From the NCBI GenBank assembly GCA_029256705.1, contig JAQSXK010000009.1, forward strand, positions 1-53,717: a DNA stretch of 53,717 bases, in the 5' to 3' direction. Position numbers and translations under genes: made by a program. This DNA comes from Clostridia bacterium. Lineage in GTDB: Bacteria; Bacillota; Clostridia; TANB77; CAG-465. Shown here one piece after another: positions 34,813-43,928 of this stretch; the first letter of the stretch is position 1, and every line of letters begins with the position of its first letter. Under the pieces are notes generated by a model. It was not told the DNA's origin. It did not search any database and worked only from the letters and a program-made list of their open reading frames with translations.

Positions 34813-36279
34813 ATGTCAAAAATACAAATTACTAATCTTTCATTTGGTTATGAAAAAACAATGGAAAACGTATTTGAAAATGTGTTTTTAAATATTGATA
34901 CTGATTGGAAACTTGGATTGATTGGTCGAAATGGAAAAGGCAAAACAACATTTTTAAATTTACTATTAGATAAATTTGAATATGATGGCTCTATTATTAA
35001 AACAGTAGATTTTGATTATTTTCCTTTTGAAGTAAAAGATAAAAGTAGATTAACATTAGATATTATATTTGAAATAGCACCTTTTCTAGAAGATTGGCAG
35101 ATTATAAAAGAATTGAATATATTAAAAGCAAATCCAGAAATTTTATATAGAAATTTCAATACTTTAAGTGGAGGTGAACAAGTAAAAGTATTGCTTGCAA
35201 GTCTATTTCTAAAAGAAAATAATTTTTTATTAATAGATGAGCCTACAAATCACTTAGATAACGAATCTAGAAAAAATATACAAGAATATCTTAATAGTAA
35301 AAAAGGATTTATATTAGTATCTCATGATAGAGAACTTTTAGATAATACGGTAGACCATATACTTGCAATAAACAATTTTAATGTTGAAATACAAAAAGGT
35401 ACTTTTTCTACTTGGAAAGAGAATAAAGAAAATCAGGATAATTTTGAAATGTCTCAAAATAAGAAATTGAAATCAGAGATAACTAGATTAGAAACAGCAG
35501 TAAAAAACACATCAGATTGGTCGGATAAAGTTGAAGCTAGTAAGATAGGTGAAGGCTTCTTAGATAAAGGATATATAGGTCATCAGGCAGCTAAAATGAT
35601 GCAAAGATCAAAGGCAATCGAAAAGAGAAAAGAAAAGGCAATAAAAGAAAAATCTAGTTTACTAAAAAATATTGATAGAGTAGATGATTTAACTATGAAA
35701 CCTCTTGAGTATGAAAAAGAACTATTATTATGGATTAACGGTTTATCAATAAGTTATGGAGAAAAAGTTATTTGTAAAGATATAAGATTTGAACTTAAAA
35801 GAGGAGACAGAATTAGTTTAATAGGTAAAAATGGAAGTGGTAAATCAACTATACTAAAATTAATAAATGGAGAACAAGTTAATTATACTGGGACGTTTGA
35901 TATGGGAACAAATATAAAAATATCATATGTATCACAAACCACAGAAAATTTGAAAGGTACTTTAAAGGATTTAGCTAAAGAAATAAAAATAGATGAAGGT
36001 ATATTTAAGTCTATGCTTTTTAAATTGGGCGTTTCAAATAGTGAGTTTGATAAAGATATGCAAGAGTTTAGTGAAGGACAAAAGAAAAAAGTTTTGATAG
36101 CTAAAAGTATAACAGAATCCGCAGATTTATATATATGGGATGAACCATTGAATTTTATAGACATACAATCAAGAGTACAAATAGAAAATGTAATATTAAA
36201 ATACAAGCCAACTATGATATTTGTTGAACATGATGAAACATTTGTAAATAAAATAGCAACTAAAAAAGTTGAATTGTAA
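34813..36279 (+). CDS. ABC-F family ATPase, antibiotic-resistance type
   Basis: The 488-residue protein carries two ABC domains without membrane segments: Walker A GRNGKGKTT and GKNGSGKST, signature LSGGEQ (first) and FSEGQKKK (second). Between them is the coiled linker with DWSDKVEASK and DKGYIGHQAAKMMQRSKAIEKR typical of the Lsa/Vga/CplR ribosomal-protection group. Such proteins expel lincosamides, pleuromutilins and similar drugs from the peptidyl-transferase centre. ATG 34813 follows AGGAGGTG by 6 bases. The exact resistance spectrum cannot be read. Confidence 0.85.
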   Translation: MSKIQITNLSFGYEKTMENVFENVFLNIDTDWKLGLIGRNGKGKTTFLNLLLDKFEYDGSIIKTVDFDYFPFEVKDKSRLTLDIIFEIAPFLEDWQIIKELNILKANPEILYRNFNTLSGGEQVKVLLASLFLKENNFLLIDEPTNHLDNESRKNIQEYLNSKKGFILVSHDRELLDNTVDHILAINNFNVEIQKGTFSTWKENKENQDNFEMSQNKKLKSEITRLETAVKNTSDWSDKVEASKIGEGFLDKGYIGHQAAKMMQRSKAIEKRKEKAIKEKSSLLKNIDRVDDLTMKPLEYEKELLLWINGLSISYGEKVICKDIRFELKRGDRISLIGKNGSGKSTILKLINGEQVNYTGTFDMGTNIKISYVSQTTENLKGTLKDLAKEIKIDEGIFKSMLFKLGVSNSEFDKDMQEFSEGQKKKVLIAKSITESADLYIWDEPLNFIDIQSRVQIENVILKYKPTMIFVEHDETFVNKIATKKVEL

Positions 36280-36300
36280 AAATGAGATGAGGGAAGTTTT

Positions 36301-36465
36301 ATGAAAGAAAAGGTAAATGTTTTAACATCTATAGGTATAATAATTTATGTCATTACGTCAATTATTGATAGATTTATAGTAGAAATAGCAGATTACATAT
36401 ATATACCAATACTAATTATTGCAATACTACTTATGATAATACCAGCTGTTAAAAAAATAAAATAA
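36301..36465 (+). CDS. 54-residue membrane protein of unknown function
   Basis: A short protein (MKEKVNVLTS... ending PAVKKIK) with two hydrophobic segments (about 8-22 and 32-50), 21 bases after the ABC-F stop. GAGGGA precedes the ATG and a terminator follows. Position after an ABC-F resistance gene suggests co-expression. No family recognised. Confidence 0.6.
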   Translation: MKEKVNVLTSIGIIIYVITSIIDRFIVEIADYIYIPILIIAILLMIIPAVKKIK

Positions 36466-36484
36466 AATTATACAAAATTATAAT

Positions 36485-36522
36485 ATAAAGGGTCATAAAT
36501 ATTCAAATTTATGGCTCTTTAT
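36485..36522 (+). terminator. Terminator after the ABC-F and small membrane-protein genes
   Basis: A 16-bp stem (36485-36500 with 36507-36522) with one G-U pair and one mismatch; loop 6 bases. Confidence 0.7.
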
Positions 36523-36547
36523 TCATCTAGTTTTCACATTTTAAACA

Positions 36548-36575
36548 TTGAAATTTCACATAACACAATTATAAT
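36548..36575 (+). promoter_or_regulatory. Promoter of the MacB-type transporter operon
   Basis: TTGAAA (36548-36553), 16 bases and TATAAT (36570-36575). Confidence 0.65.
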
Positions 36576-36598
36576 AATAGCGAAAAGGAGGATTTTTT

Positions 36599-38083
36599 AT
36601 GTATATAATAAAAAATGCATTTAAAAGTATTACAAGATCAAAAACAAGAAATGTATTAATAGGTATAATAATTACTGTTATAGCGATTACTTGTTGCATC
36701 GCTTTATCTATTAAAAATTCAGCAAATGAAGTTGAAAAAAGTTATTTAGATTCGTATAAAGTAACAGCGCAACTTTCACTAGATAGAGGCGCACTTAGAA
36801 ATGATGCTAAGGGGGGAAGTACAGAAAAACCAGCGGACTTTGACCCAAAAGCATTTATGTCAAATGTACAAAACATTACGCCGGAAGATGTTATGAAATA
36901 TGGAGTTTCAGATTATGTTAGTAGTTATCTATTATCTATACAAACAAATATGGACTCAACAGATTTAACAAAAGTAACAGATACTGTAGCAACAACAGAT
37001 AATAAACAAATCCCAGGTAGAGTAACAAGTATTATGGAAGGTTCATCTGGAGATTTTAGAATAATTGGTTATAACAGTTTAGATGCTATGACTCAGTTCA
37101 TAAGTTCTACTTATAAAATAACAGATGGAGAAATCTTTGATATAGATTCATCTAATTCTTGTGTTATATCTATTGAGCTAGCTGAAGAAAACAGCTTGAA
37201 GGTTGGTAGCACATTTAAATTAAATAACCCGAATAATGAAGCTGAAAGTTACACATTCACTGTTACAGGTATTTATGAAGATACATCTGAAAGCGGAGAA
37301 TTTAGTATGTTTAGTAATTCTGCAAATCAAATTTTAACCACATATAACACATTAAATAATATAGTAACTAAATCTAATGAGGTAGAAGACAGTAAACTAA
37401 ATATTCAAACTAACGCAACATTTAATTTAGTAAGTGCTGATGTAGTAGATGCTTTCACATCAGAACTTAAAGTAAAAGGTTTAAGTGATTATTATACAGT
37501 TTCAACAAATTTAGAGAGTTTTAATCAAAGTATTGCCCCACTTAAAAACTTATCTTCTTTTGCTACTACATTCTTAATTATAGTGTTATTAATAGGTGGT
37601 AGTATACTTGTTATTCTTAATATGTTAAATATACGTGAAAGAAAATATGAGATAGGTGTTTTAAGAGCAATTGGCATGAAAAAACGTATGGTACTTTCTC
37701 AGTTTGTAATAGAGTTATTAATGGTTACAAGTATTTCAATTATACTTGGTAGTACTATAGGATCAGTGGCATCAGTTCCAGTTGCAAATTATATGCTACA
37801 AAGTGAGATATCTTCACAAGAAAGTGCACAAACGCAAGTAAATGAAAATTTCGGAAAAGGTCCAGGTACTAATGGTGGAAATCAAGTAAGAAATAATATG
37901 ATGAGTATATTTGGAAATAATTCAAATGTAGATTATATAGATAAAATAAATGCAGTTGTTGATATCAAAATAATATTGGAATTAGCTGGCATAGGAATTA
38001 TTTTAACAATTATAAGTAGTAGTATTTCAATGATATTTATATCAAGATACACACCACTTAAAATATTAAGTAATAGAGCGTAA
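36599..38083 (+). CDS. FtsX-like ABC transporter permease
   Basis: The 494-residue protein has the MacB/FtsX layout: an N-terminal membrane helix (about 19-38, RSKTRNVLIGIIITVIAI), a large outer domain (about 40-310), and three C-terminal helices including the conserved ERKYEIGVLRAIGMKKRMV segment. Downstream is its ATPase, 13 bases away. Such pairs export peptides or transmit envelope signals mechanically; a periplasmic adaptor is not expected in a Gram-positive. Substrate unknown. Confidence 0.88.
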   Translation: MYIIKNAFKSITRSKTRNVLIGIIITVIAITCCIALSIKNSANEVEKSYLDSYKVTAQLSLDRGALRNDAKGGSTEKPADFDPKAFMSNVQNITPEDVMKYGVSDYVSSYLLSIQTNMDSTDLTKVTDTVATTDNKQIPGRVTSIMEGSSGDFRIIGYNSLDAMTQFISSTYKITDGEIFDIDSSNSCVISIELAEENSLKVGSTFKLNNPNNEAESYTFTVTGIYEDTSESGEFSMFSNSANQILTTYNTLNNIVTKSNEVEDSKLNIQTNATFNLVSADVVDAFTSELKVKGLSDYYTVSTNLESFNQSIAPLKNLSSFATTFLIIVLLIGGSILVILNMLNIRERKYEIGVLRAIGMKKRMVLSQFVIELLMVTSISIILGSTIGSVASVPVANYMLQSEISSQESAQTQVNENFGKGPGTNGGNQVRNNMMSIFGNNSNVDYIDKINAVVDIKIILELAGIGIILTIISSSISMIFISRYTPLKILSNRA

Positions 38084-38096
38084 AGGAGATAAATAA

Positions 38097-38765
38097 ATGA
38101 GTGTATTTAAAATAGAAAATTTATGCTATTCATATGATAATGGTAAAAATCTAGTTTTAGATAATATAAATTATGAGTTTGAAAAAGGAAAAACATATGC
38201 TATAGTAGGAAAATCTGGAACTGGTAAAACAACTTTGTTATCACTTATGTCTGGATTAGATGTTCCAAAATCTGGTAAGATATTATATAATGATGTTGAT
38301 ATATCTAAAATTAACGAAAATAAATATAGAAGCAATAATATAGGTGTTGTATTTCAAAGTTTGAATTTACTTCCACACCTTACAGCACTTGAAAATGTTG
38401 AATTATCAATGGATATTTCACATGTAAAAGTAGCTAATAAAAAACAACATGCATTAAAAATGCTAGATAAAGTTGGTTTGGATGAAGAAAAAGCAAATAG
38501 AAGAGTTCTTAGATTATCTGGTGGAGAACAACAAAGAGTTGCTATTGCAAGAACATTATCGTATAATCCCGATGTTATACTTGCAGATGAGCCAACAGGT
38601 AATTTAGATGCTGTAAACGAAAAACAAGTTGTGCAGATTTTTAAAGATCTAGCACAAAAAGATGATAAATGTGTTATAATAGTCACTCACTCTCAAAATA
38701 TTTCACAGGATGTAGACTATGTATATAATTTAGAAAAAAAGAAGTTAACACAAGACAATAATTAA
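38097..38765 (+). CDS. MacB/LolD-type ABC transporter ATPase
   Basis: The 222-residue ATPase has Walker A GKSGTGKTT, Q-loop NIGVVFQSLNLLP, signature LSGGEQQRVAIARTL and Walker B DVILADEPTGNLD with the H-loop THS. It pairs with the preceding FtsX-like permease. AAGGAGAT precedes the ATG. Confidence 0.92.
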   Translation: MSVFKIENLCYSYDNGKNLVLDNINYEFEKGKTYAIVGKSGTGKTTLLSLMSGLDVPKSGKILYNDVDISKINENKYRSNNIGVVFQSLNLLPHLTALENVELSMDISHVKVANKKQHALKMLDKVGLDEEKANRRVLRLSGGEQQRVAIARTLSYNPDVILADEPTGNLDAVNEKQVVQIFKDLAQKDDKCVIIVTHSQNISQDVDYVYNLEKKKLTQDNN

Positions 38766-38791
38766 ATGAGTATTAAAATATAAACTCCCCA

Positions 38792-38822
38792 AAACACTAG
38801 AATAATAATTTTTCTAGTGTTT
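38792..38822 (+). terminator. Terminator after the MacB-type operon
   Basis: AAACACTAGA (38792-38801) pairs perfectly with TCTAGTGTTT (38813-38822). Confidence 0.7.
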
Positions 38823-38924
38823 AATATTTATTACTCACTATTACTAAATTATTACTAAAATATTGCTTTAATATTACAATTACAAGATATAAAAGTAGAA
38901 AAACTACAATTTATTGATTAAATT

Positions 38925-38953
38925 TTGAAGTTGTAATATAATTATGATACAAT
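38925..38953 (+). promoter_or_regulatory. Promoter of the fourth pilin-like gene
   Basis: TTGAAG (38925-38930), 17 bases and TACAAT (38948-38953) with TGA directly before the -10 (extended -10). Confidence 0.6.
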
Positions 38954-39041
38954 ATATATTATAATTGGAATATGTTCTAATATATTAAATATAAAATTTC
39001 TATAGAATTTAAATAATAGCAAAATGGGGGTATGAAGTAAC

Positions 39042-41684
39042 ATGAAAGTTTATAAAAAAGCTGGTATATCGTTGATAGTATTAGTTATAACAATAATTGT
39101 TATAATAATATTAGCAGGAGCAGTAATACTAAGTTTAGTGAGTAATAATCCAATAAGTTCAGCAAATAAAGCTGTATATTTAAATGATTTGAAAAGTTTT
39201 CAATCTGAGTTAGAGATATATAAATTAAATCAATTTTCAAATCATAAAGGTGGATATGATCCTACTTTATTACAAGCAGATGAAACTAGTGTAACATATG
39301 ATGGCGTAGTAGATACAAGTATAACAATAAAAAATTTAATACCATCACTTAATAGATATTCTGGTCAATTTCAAGTAATAGACGGAAATTTAGTATTTGT
39401 AGGATTAGATTTAAATAAACAAGCTTGGACTAGAGAAGTAGGAATAGAAGTGATAATAATTGGCGAACCTAAAATAACTATACTTTCTCCAACAAAGACT
39501 TTAGTTGCACAAGGCGAGGACATAGTATATACAGTAAAATTTTCTTCAAATGTAGGACTTACAACTATAGATTTAATAGATAAAGTAGAACTTTTAGATA
39601 ATACAGGTACTAAGTTGCCAGTTCAACCAGTTATAAATATAGGAACATTAAGTGGTATAAGTGAAGATGCTACAAGGCAAGTAGATATAACTATTAAAAC
39701 AGATGATTTAATAAACGGTAGTTATAAATTAAGAATAAATCCAGGTGTAGTAACTAATGCAAATAATGTTTCAAATTCATTAGATGCTATATCATTAATT
39801 AGTTTTACTATAGATAATACTGCGCCAGGTAATCCCGTAATGTCAGCTACTCCAACAGGAGAGTGGACAAATGGTGATGTAACAGTATCAATAGTATATT
39901 CAGAAGATACAATAATAAAAGAATATAGTTTTGATTCAGAGATATGGCAAATATATAATGTTCCCGTAGTAGTAACAGAAAATAATGTAACAGTATTTTC
40001 AAGAGGAAAAGATATAGTAGGAAATGAAAGTGGACTTGCAACATTAACAGTTGCAAACATAGATAAAGCATTACCCACAATAAATTTAATAAATGATGGA
40101 ACCACGTCATCAAGTATAACACTAAGAGCTGATGCTGCTGATGTAGGTGTAAGTGGAATAAATGAGGCAAGTTATCAATATTCAAAAGATAATGGTTTAA
40201 CTTGGACAGATGTAACATCTTCCACAAGTTATACTTTCAATGGACTTTCAACAGGAATATATAATTGCAAAGTAAAAGTAGCAGATAATGTAGCTAACGT
40301 TGCAGTATCAGATACATTACAAATAAATACGCAGACTATTGGAACAATAACATTAAGTGCTACTCCAACAGGATGGACAAATGGTGATGTAACTGTTACA
40401 ATTAATTATCCAACAGAGATTGTTACAAAACAATATAGTATAGATGGAACAACATGGAATACATATTCATCATCAATTATAGTAACTACTAATAATACAA
40501 CTGTATATGCAAAAGGATTAGATTCAGCTGGAAATCAGGCATTACAAGCATCATTAACTGTATCTAATATAGATAAGATAGTGCCTACTGTAGTATTTGA
40601 AACAAACGGTGCAAGTAATGTTGTAGCGGCAAGTACTAAAGTAACGGCAAATGATATAGGCGGAAGTGAATTAAATACATTACAATATGTATGGGATACT
40701 CAAAATACAGTAGTACCTATATCAAGTTGGACATCATTTACAAATTCAAGCGATATTACAAAAACTGGCCCAGGAACATATTATTTATGGGTAAGAATAA
40801 CAGATAGTGCAGGAAATAGTATAGCAACTAAATCTAATGCATTTGTTACAGTATCTCCTATATATACTTTTAATTATACAGGCGATTATCAAATATATAC
40901 AGTGTCCGTAACAGGAAATTATAAATTAGAGGCTTGGGGAGCTTCTGGAGGAAATTCTACAAGATATACTACACAGTATGGAGGTAAAGGTGGATATACT
41001 TCTGGTACAATAAATTTAGCTAAAGGTCAAACAATATACATCTATGTTGGTGAAGCTGGTGGTCCATCAGCCTCAAATGATACAACTACAGATAATGGAG
41101 GATGGAACGGCGGTGGTTCATTATTACCTGGACAAAATGCGTTTGGTGCTCCTGGTGGTGGAGCAACTGACTTCAGAACAACAGCTGGTGTTTGGAGTGA
41201 TATAAATAGTTTAAATAGTAGAATCCTTGTAGCTGGTGGAGGAGGAGGAGCAAACTCTAGAGATGGAGATTATCCTTCAACCGAGCCATCATATTATACT
41301 GGTTATGGTAACGGAGCAGGAGGACATGGCGGCGGACTAGTTGGAGGAGATGGAACAACCGGCAACCAGGATGCTTTTGGACTTAATTATGGATATGGTT
41401 ATGGTACAGGAGCTACACAAACAAGTGGAGGAGTAAATCGAAGATACGTAAACGGTGTATTAACACAAAGTGTCGAAAGTGGTACTTTCGGAATTGGCGG
41501 TGGAACTAGTGGTAGTAACGGTCAAGCTGGCGGCGGAGGAGGCTGGTATGGTGGAGCATATTCTGCAGGCCATGGTGGCGGCGGAGGAGGCTCAAGCTAC
41601 ATCGGAGGAGTTACAAATGGTTCTACTCAATCTGGAATAAATTCTGGAAACGGTAAAGCAGTTATTACATTTATCGGTCAATAA
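39042..41684 (+). CDS. Pilin-like surface protein with Ig-like repeats and glycine-rich C-terminal domain
   Basis: The 880-residue protein starts KKAGISLIVLVITIIVIIIL, the pilin-like helix without Glu5. A stalk is followed by at least two Ig-like or bacterial Big-type repeats; the segments ATPTGEWTNGDVTV...DIVGNE and ATPTGWTNGDVTV...DSAGNQ are clear paralogous units (about 265-345 and 435-510). The last ~270 residues are a Gly-rich domain of the PF12810 type, with blocks such as GGGGGW and GGGGGGSSYIGG and FRT. In the glycine-rich part codons become GC-rich (GGC, GGA). It is exported through its pilin-like helix and likely binds a ligand at the cell surface. It has its own promoter and terminator. 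Confidence 0.8.
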   Translation: MKVYKKAGISLIVLVITIIVIIILAGAVILSLVSNNPISSANKAVYLNDLKSFQSELEIYKLNQFSNHKGGYDPTLLQADETSVTYDGVVDTSITIKNLIPSLNRYSGQFQVIDGNLVFVGLDLNKQAWTREVGIEVIIIGEPKITILSPTKTLVAQGEDIVYTVKFSSNVGLTTIDLIDKVELLDNTGTKLPVQPVINIGTLSGISEDATRQVDITIKTDDLINGSYKLRINPGVVTNANNVSNSLDAISLISFTIDNTAPGNPVMSATPTGEWTNGDVTVSIVYSEDTIIKEYSFDSEIWQIYNVPVVVTENNVTVFSRGKDIVGNESGLATLTVANIDKALPTINLINDGTTSSSITLRADAADVGVSGINEASYQYSKDNGLTWTDVTSSTSYTFNGLSTGIYNCKVKVADNVANVAVSDTLQINTQTIGTITLSATPTGWTNGDVTVTINYPTEIVTKQYSIDGTTWNTYSSSIIVTTNNTTVYAKGLDSAGNQALQASLTVSNIDKIVPTVVFETNGASNVVAASTKVTANDIGGSELNTLQYVWDTQNTVVPISSWTSFTNSSDITKTGPGTYYLWVRITDSAGNSIATKSNAFVTVSPIYTFNYTGDYQIYTVSVTGNYKLEAWGASGGNSTRYTTQYGGKGGYTSGTINLAKGQTIYIYVGEAGGPSASNDTTTDNGGWNGGGSLLPGQNAFGAPGGGATDFRTTAGVWSDINSLNSRILVAGGGGGANSRDGDYPSTEPSYYTGYGNGAGGHGGGLVGGDGTTGNQDAFGLNYGYGYGTGATQTSGGVNRRYVNGVLTQSVESGTFGIGGGTSGSNGQAGGGGGWYGGAYSAGHGGGGGGSSYIGGVTNGSTQSGINSGNGKAVITFIGQ

Positions 41685-41705
41685 TATTAGTTATATATAA
41701 ATTAT

Positions 41706-41763
41706 AAAAAAGCGTATAGAAAGTATTACAAAATTAATTACAATACTTTCTACACGCTTTTTT
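41706..41763 (+). terminator. Terminator after the glycine-rich pilin-like gene
   Basis: A 22-bp stem with one mismatch (41706-41727 with 41742-41763) runs into a T tract. Confidence 0.85.
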
Positions 41764-42085
41764 TTATTATATTCATTTCTTTTAAAACAGTTCATATACA
41801 ATAGTGGCAAATGAAGATACAGGAATAAACATTCACAAAACGTTTAAAAGGATGCATACTATTTATATTATATAGAAAAAACACAAAATCTTAAAAACAG
41901 ATTTATTCTTAAGATTTTAATTATTAGAGAAATTAATTTAATCTTACATTAATATTAACTTTTTTAAAAAATGAAAAAGCTGTAATATTATTGATAAAAA
42001 TTTAAATATAAAAAGTAGATTAATACTGTTATATATGAGAGACTCTTTAGATTATTCAATCTTTAATTTACATAATTATACTGTA
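41764..42085. other. Intergenic stretch without a protein gene
   Basis: No open frame with a ribosome site is seen. It contains one perfect 10-bp inverted repeat (AAAATCTTAA 41885-41894 with TTAAGATTTT 41909-41918), AT-rich sequence and, at the end, AATTTACATAA just before the next promoter. A small RNA cannot be excluded. Confidence 0.5.
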
Positions 42086-42117
42086 AGTATTGAAAAACAG
42101 TATTTATGTGGTATAAT
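42066..42117 (+). promoter_or_regulatory. Promoter of the orphan gene with TTTACATAA box and inverted repeat
   Basis: AATTTACATAA (about 42066-42076) lies upstream of a perfect 7-bp inverted repeat ATACTGT/ACAGTAT that flanks the -35 TTGAAA (42090-42095). TATAAT is at 42112-42117 with TGG before it (extended -10). The box resembles those of the Spo0A_C-like trio at 27196 and 27497. Confidence 0.6.
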
Positions 42118-42167
42118 ATATATATTATTATTAATTACCTATTTAAAATTTTAAGGAGGAATTTGAG

Positions 42168-42683
42168 ATGGAAAAAAGAGTAGATTTATTTAAATGGTTA
42201 AATGATGCTGGAAATTCAGAAAAACTTCGGAAGTTATTTACCGAATCTATTGAGCCTCAAATAACGTATCTAAAAATTGAAGATGCAATGTGTACTTTTG
42301 AAAATTATATTGTATTAAATGAACTTATGCCGTTAATTACATTTAAAAATAGGAGTCAATTTCAGTTAACTGAGGAATCCTATGAATTGGATAAAGTATC
42401 TAGAACCTATATTTTTGCTAATGTAACGATTAAAGAAAAAATTTATTATCAAAATGTTGAGAATATCATATTCCAGTACCAACGTGTAGATTATAGCGGA
42501 AAATATTTGGGAGCCTGCCTGCCATCGATTAAATCGATCACTCAATCATTTGCTATTGAATTCTCAGATGATTGCTGGCTGTGGGGAGCACATTATTCAG
42601 GTTATTATTTTATTAACAAGCAGTTAGAAGAATTAAAGGCTACTATGAATAAATATAATGAAACTGCTTTATCTCGAAAATAA
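42168..42683 (+). CDS. Orphan 171-residue soluble protein of unknown function
   Basis: AAGGAGG precedes the ATG. The product has no membrane segment or signal peptide and ends in a helical tail (about 145-171). It has several Trp and Tyr near residue 140 (DDCWLWGAHYSGYYFINKQ). Some codons (CTG, CGG, TGC, ATC) are less AT-biased than neighbours. No family recognised. Its promoter carries a box like that of the Spo0A_C-like trio, so shared control is possible. Confidence 0.6.
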   Translation: MEKRVDLFKWLNDAGNSEKLRKLFTESIEPQITYLKIEDAMCTFENYIVLNELMPLITFKNRSQFQLTEESYELDKVSRTYIFANVTIKEKIYYQNVENIIFQYQRVDYSGKYLGACLPSIKSITQSFAIEFSDDCWLWGAHYSGYYFINKQLEELKATMNKYNETALSRK

Positions 42684-42700
42684 CAATGAAATAAAACTCA

Positions 42701-42738
42701 AAATAACACTAGGAAATAATTAATTTCTAGTGTTATTT
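42701..42738 (+). terminator. Terminator after the orphan gene
   Basis: A stem of about 16 bp (42701-42717 with 42723-42738) with one bulge is followed by a T-run. Confidence 0.85.
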
Positions 42739-42767
42739 TTTTGTTCAGTTTACATTATAAATTAAGT

Positions 42768-42776
42768 GAGTGCTAA
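42768..42776 (+). promoter_or_regulatory. Isolated CIRCE half-site
   Basis: GAGTGCTAA is identical to the right arm of the CIRCE operator, without a matching left arm upstream. It is 66 bases before the full CIRCE. Confidence 0.35.
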
Positions 42777-42811
42777 AAAATTAATTTTTTTTATTTTTTT
42801 AGTATAAACTA

Positions 42812-42840
42812 TTGACAAACAAAAATAATAGTAGTAGAAT
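42812..42840 (+). promoter_or_regulatory. Promoter of the hrcA-grpE-dnaK-dnaJ operon
   Basis: TTGACA (42812-42817), a 17-base spacer and TAGAAT (42835-42840), just upstream of CIRCE. Confidence 0.8.
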
Positions 42841-42841
42841 A

Positions 42842-42868
42842 TTAGCAGTCAATCAAACAGAGTGCTAA
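42842..42868 (+). promoter_or_regulatory. CIRCE operator (HrcA binding site)
   Basis: TTAGCAGTC, 9 bases, GAGTGCTAA: one base differs from the perfect inverted repeat (G for C in the left arm). It lies at the expected +1 to +25 place, between promoter and hrcA start, so HrcA represses its own operon until heat or misfolded protein frees it. Confidence 0.92.
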
Positions 42869-42883
42869 AAAGGGTGATTAAAT

Positions 42884-43897
42884 ATGTTAGATGATAGAAA
42901 AAAAAAGATACTTGCTTCTGTTGTTGAAGACTATATTACATCAGCAGAACCTGTTGGATCAAAAACTATAGCAGATAAATATAATTTAGAATATAGTCCT
43001 GCTACCATAAGAAATGAAATGAAACTTTTGGAAGAATCTGGATATTTGGAACAACCTCATGTATCTTCTGGAAGAATACCTTCAAGTAAAGGCTACAGGT
43101 ATTATGTAGATAATTTAATGATAAGTAAAAAATTATCTATGTTAGATATAAATTATATAAATAATAGTATAACTGGTTATGGAAATACAGAAGACTTATT
43201 TGAACAAGTTGCAGATACAGTATCTAAAATCTTAGATAGACCTACTATTTTAACTATGAAAAATGAAGATGTTTTAGAAAGTATAAAAATATTAAAAATA
43301 TCTGATAAGATATTACTTGTTATTATAATGTCAGAGAATGGTACAATTAAAGATGTTATAGCAAAACTTACAGATACTATTCCAGATGATAGTGTAAGAG
43401 AACTAAGTAAACTGCTAAATACTAATTTACAAGGTACTCCAATTGAAAAATTATATAATGCATTGTCTTCAATTATTTCTAAAGAGTTAAAAGTATATTC
43501 TAGCGTTTTGGAGAAAATATGTGAAGGTATAAAGTATGAAATTTCAGGAGAAAATAAATTAATTAGTAGTAATAATTTAGAATCAATATTAAACTTACCA
43601 GAGTTTTCGGATATAGAAAAAGCTAAAAATTTTATTAATATGTTATCTACAAAAAATGCTGTTGATACAGTTATAGATAAGATTCAAAATAAAGAGCTTG
43701 GAATTGTAATTGGTTCAGAAAATGAAGAAATTATGCTTAAAGATTATAGTATAATTTCACTTAATATAGCAAATGACGATGGATATATTGGTAAAATATC
43801 TGTAGTAAGCCCAAAAAGATTAGATTATTCTAAAACAGTGTCTACATTAAAATATATAAATGATAAGGTTAAAAATATATTTTCAAAGGATAAATAA
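42884..43897 (+). CDS. hrcA: Heat-inducible transcription repressor HrcA
   Basis: The 337-residue repressor has an N-terminal winged helix (VEDYITSAEPVGSKTIADKY and ATIRNEMKLLEESGYLEQPHVSSGRIP) and the GAF-like HrcA domain with ENEEIMLKDYSIISL. It binds CIRCE at 42842-42868 and is matured by GroEL in known cases. It heads the class I heat-shock operon. Confidence 0.96.
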   Translation: MLDDRKKKILASVVEDYITSAEPVGSKTIADKYNLEYSPATIRNEMKLLEESGYLEQPHVSSGRIPSSKGYRYYVDNLMISKKLSMLDINYINNSITGYGNTEDLFEQVADTVSKILDRPTILTMKNEDVLESIKILKISDKILLVIIMSENGTIKDVIAKLTDTIPDDSVRELSKLLNTNLQGTPIEKLYNALSSIISKELKVYSSVLEKICEGIKYEISGENKLISSNNLESILNLPEFSDIEKAKNFINMLSTKNAVDTVIDKIQNKELGIVIGSENEEIMLKDYSIISLNIANDDGYIGKISVVSPKRLDYSKTVSTLKYINDKVKNIFSKDK

Positions 43898-43928
43898 TAA
43901 TTGATATAGATTTGAAGGAGGTGTTTTT

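Noticed and set aside
38954-39041. c-di-GMP riboswitch in leaders of the pilin-like genes, as known for clostridial pili
   Set aside because: The leaders are short (about 80 bases) or AT-only and lack the conserved GEMM core; none of the five leaders shows it.
39847-40227. Long Leu/His-rich reverse-strand frame inside the glycine-rich pilin-like gene
   Set aside because: It has no ribosome site and its sequence is the reverse shadow of Thr/Ser/Asn-rich repeats.
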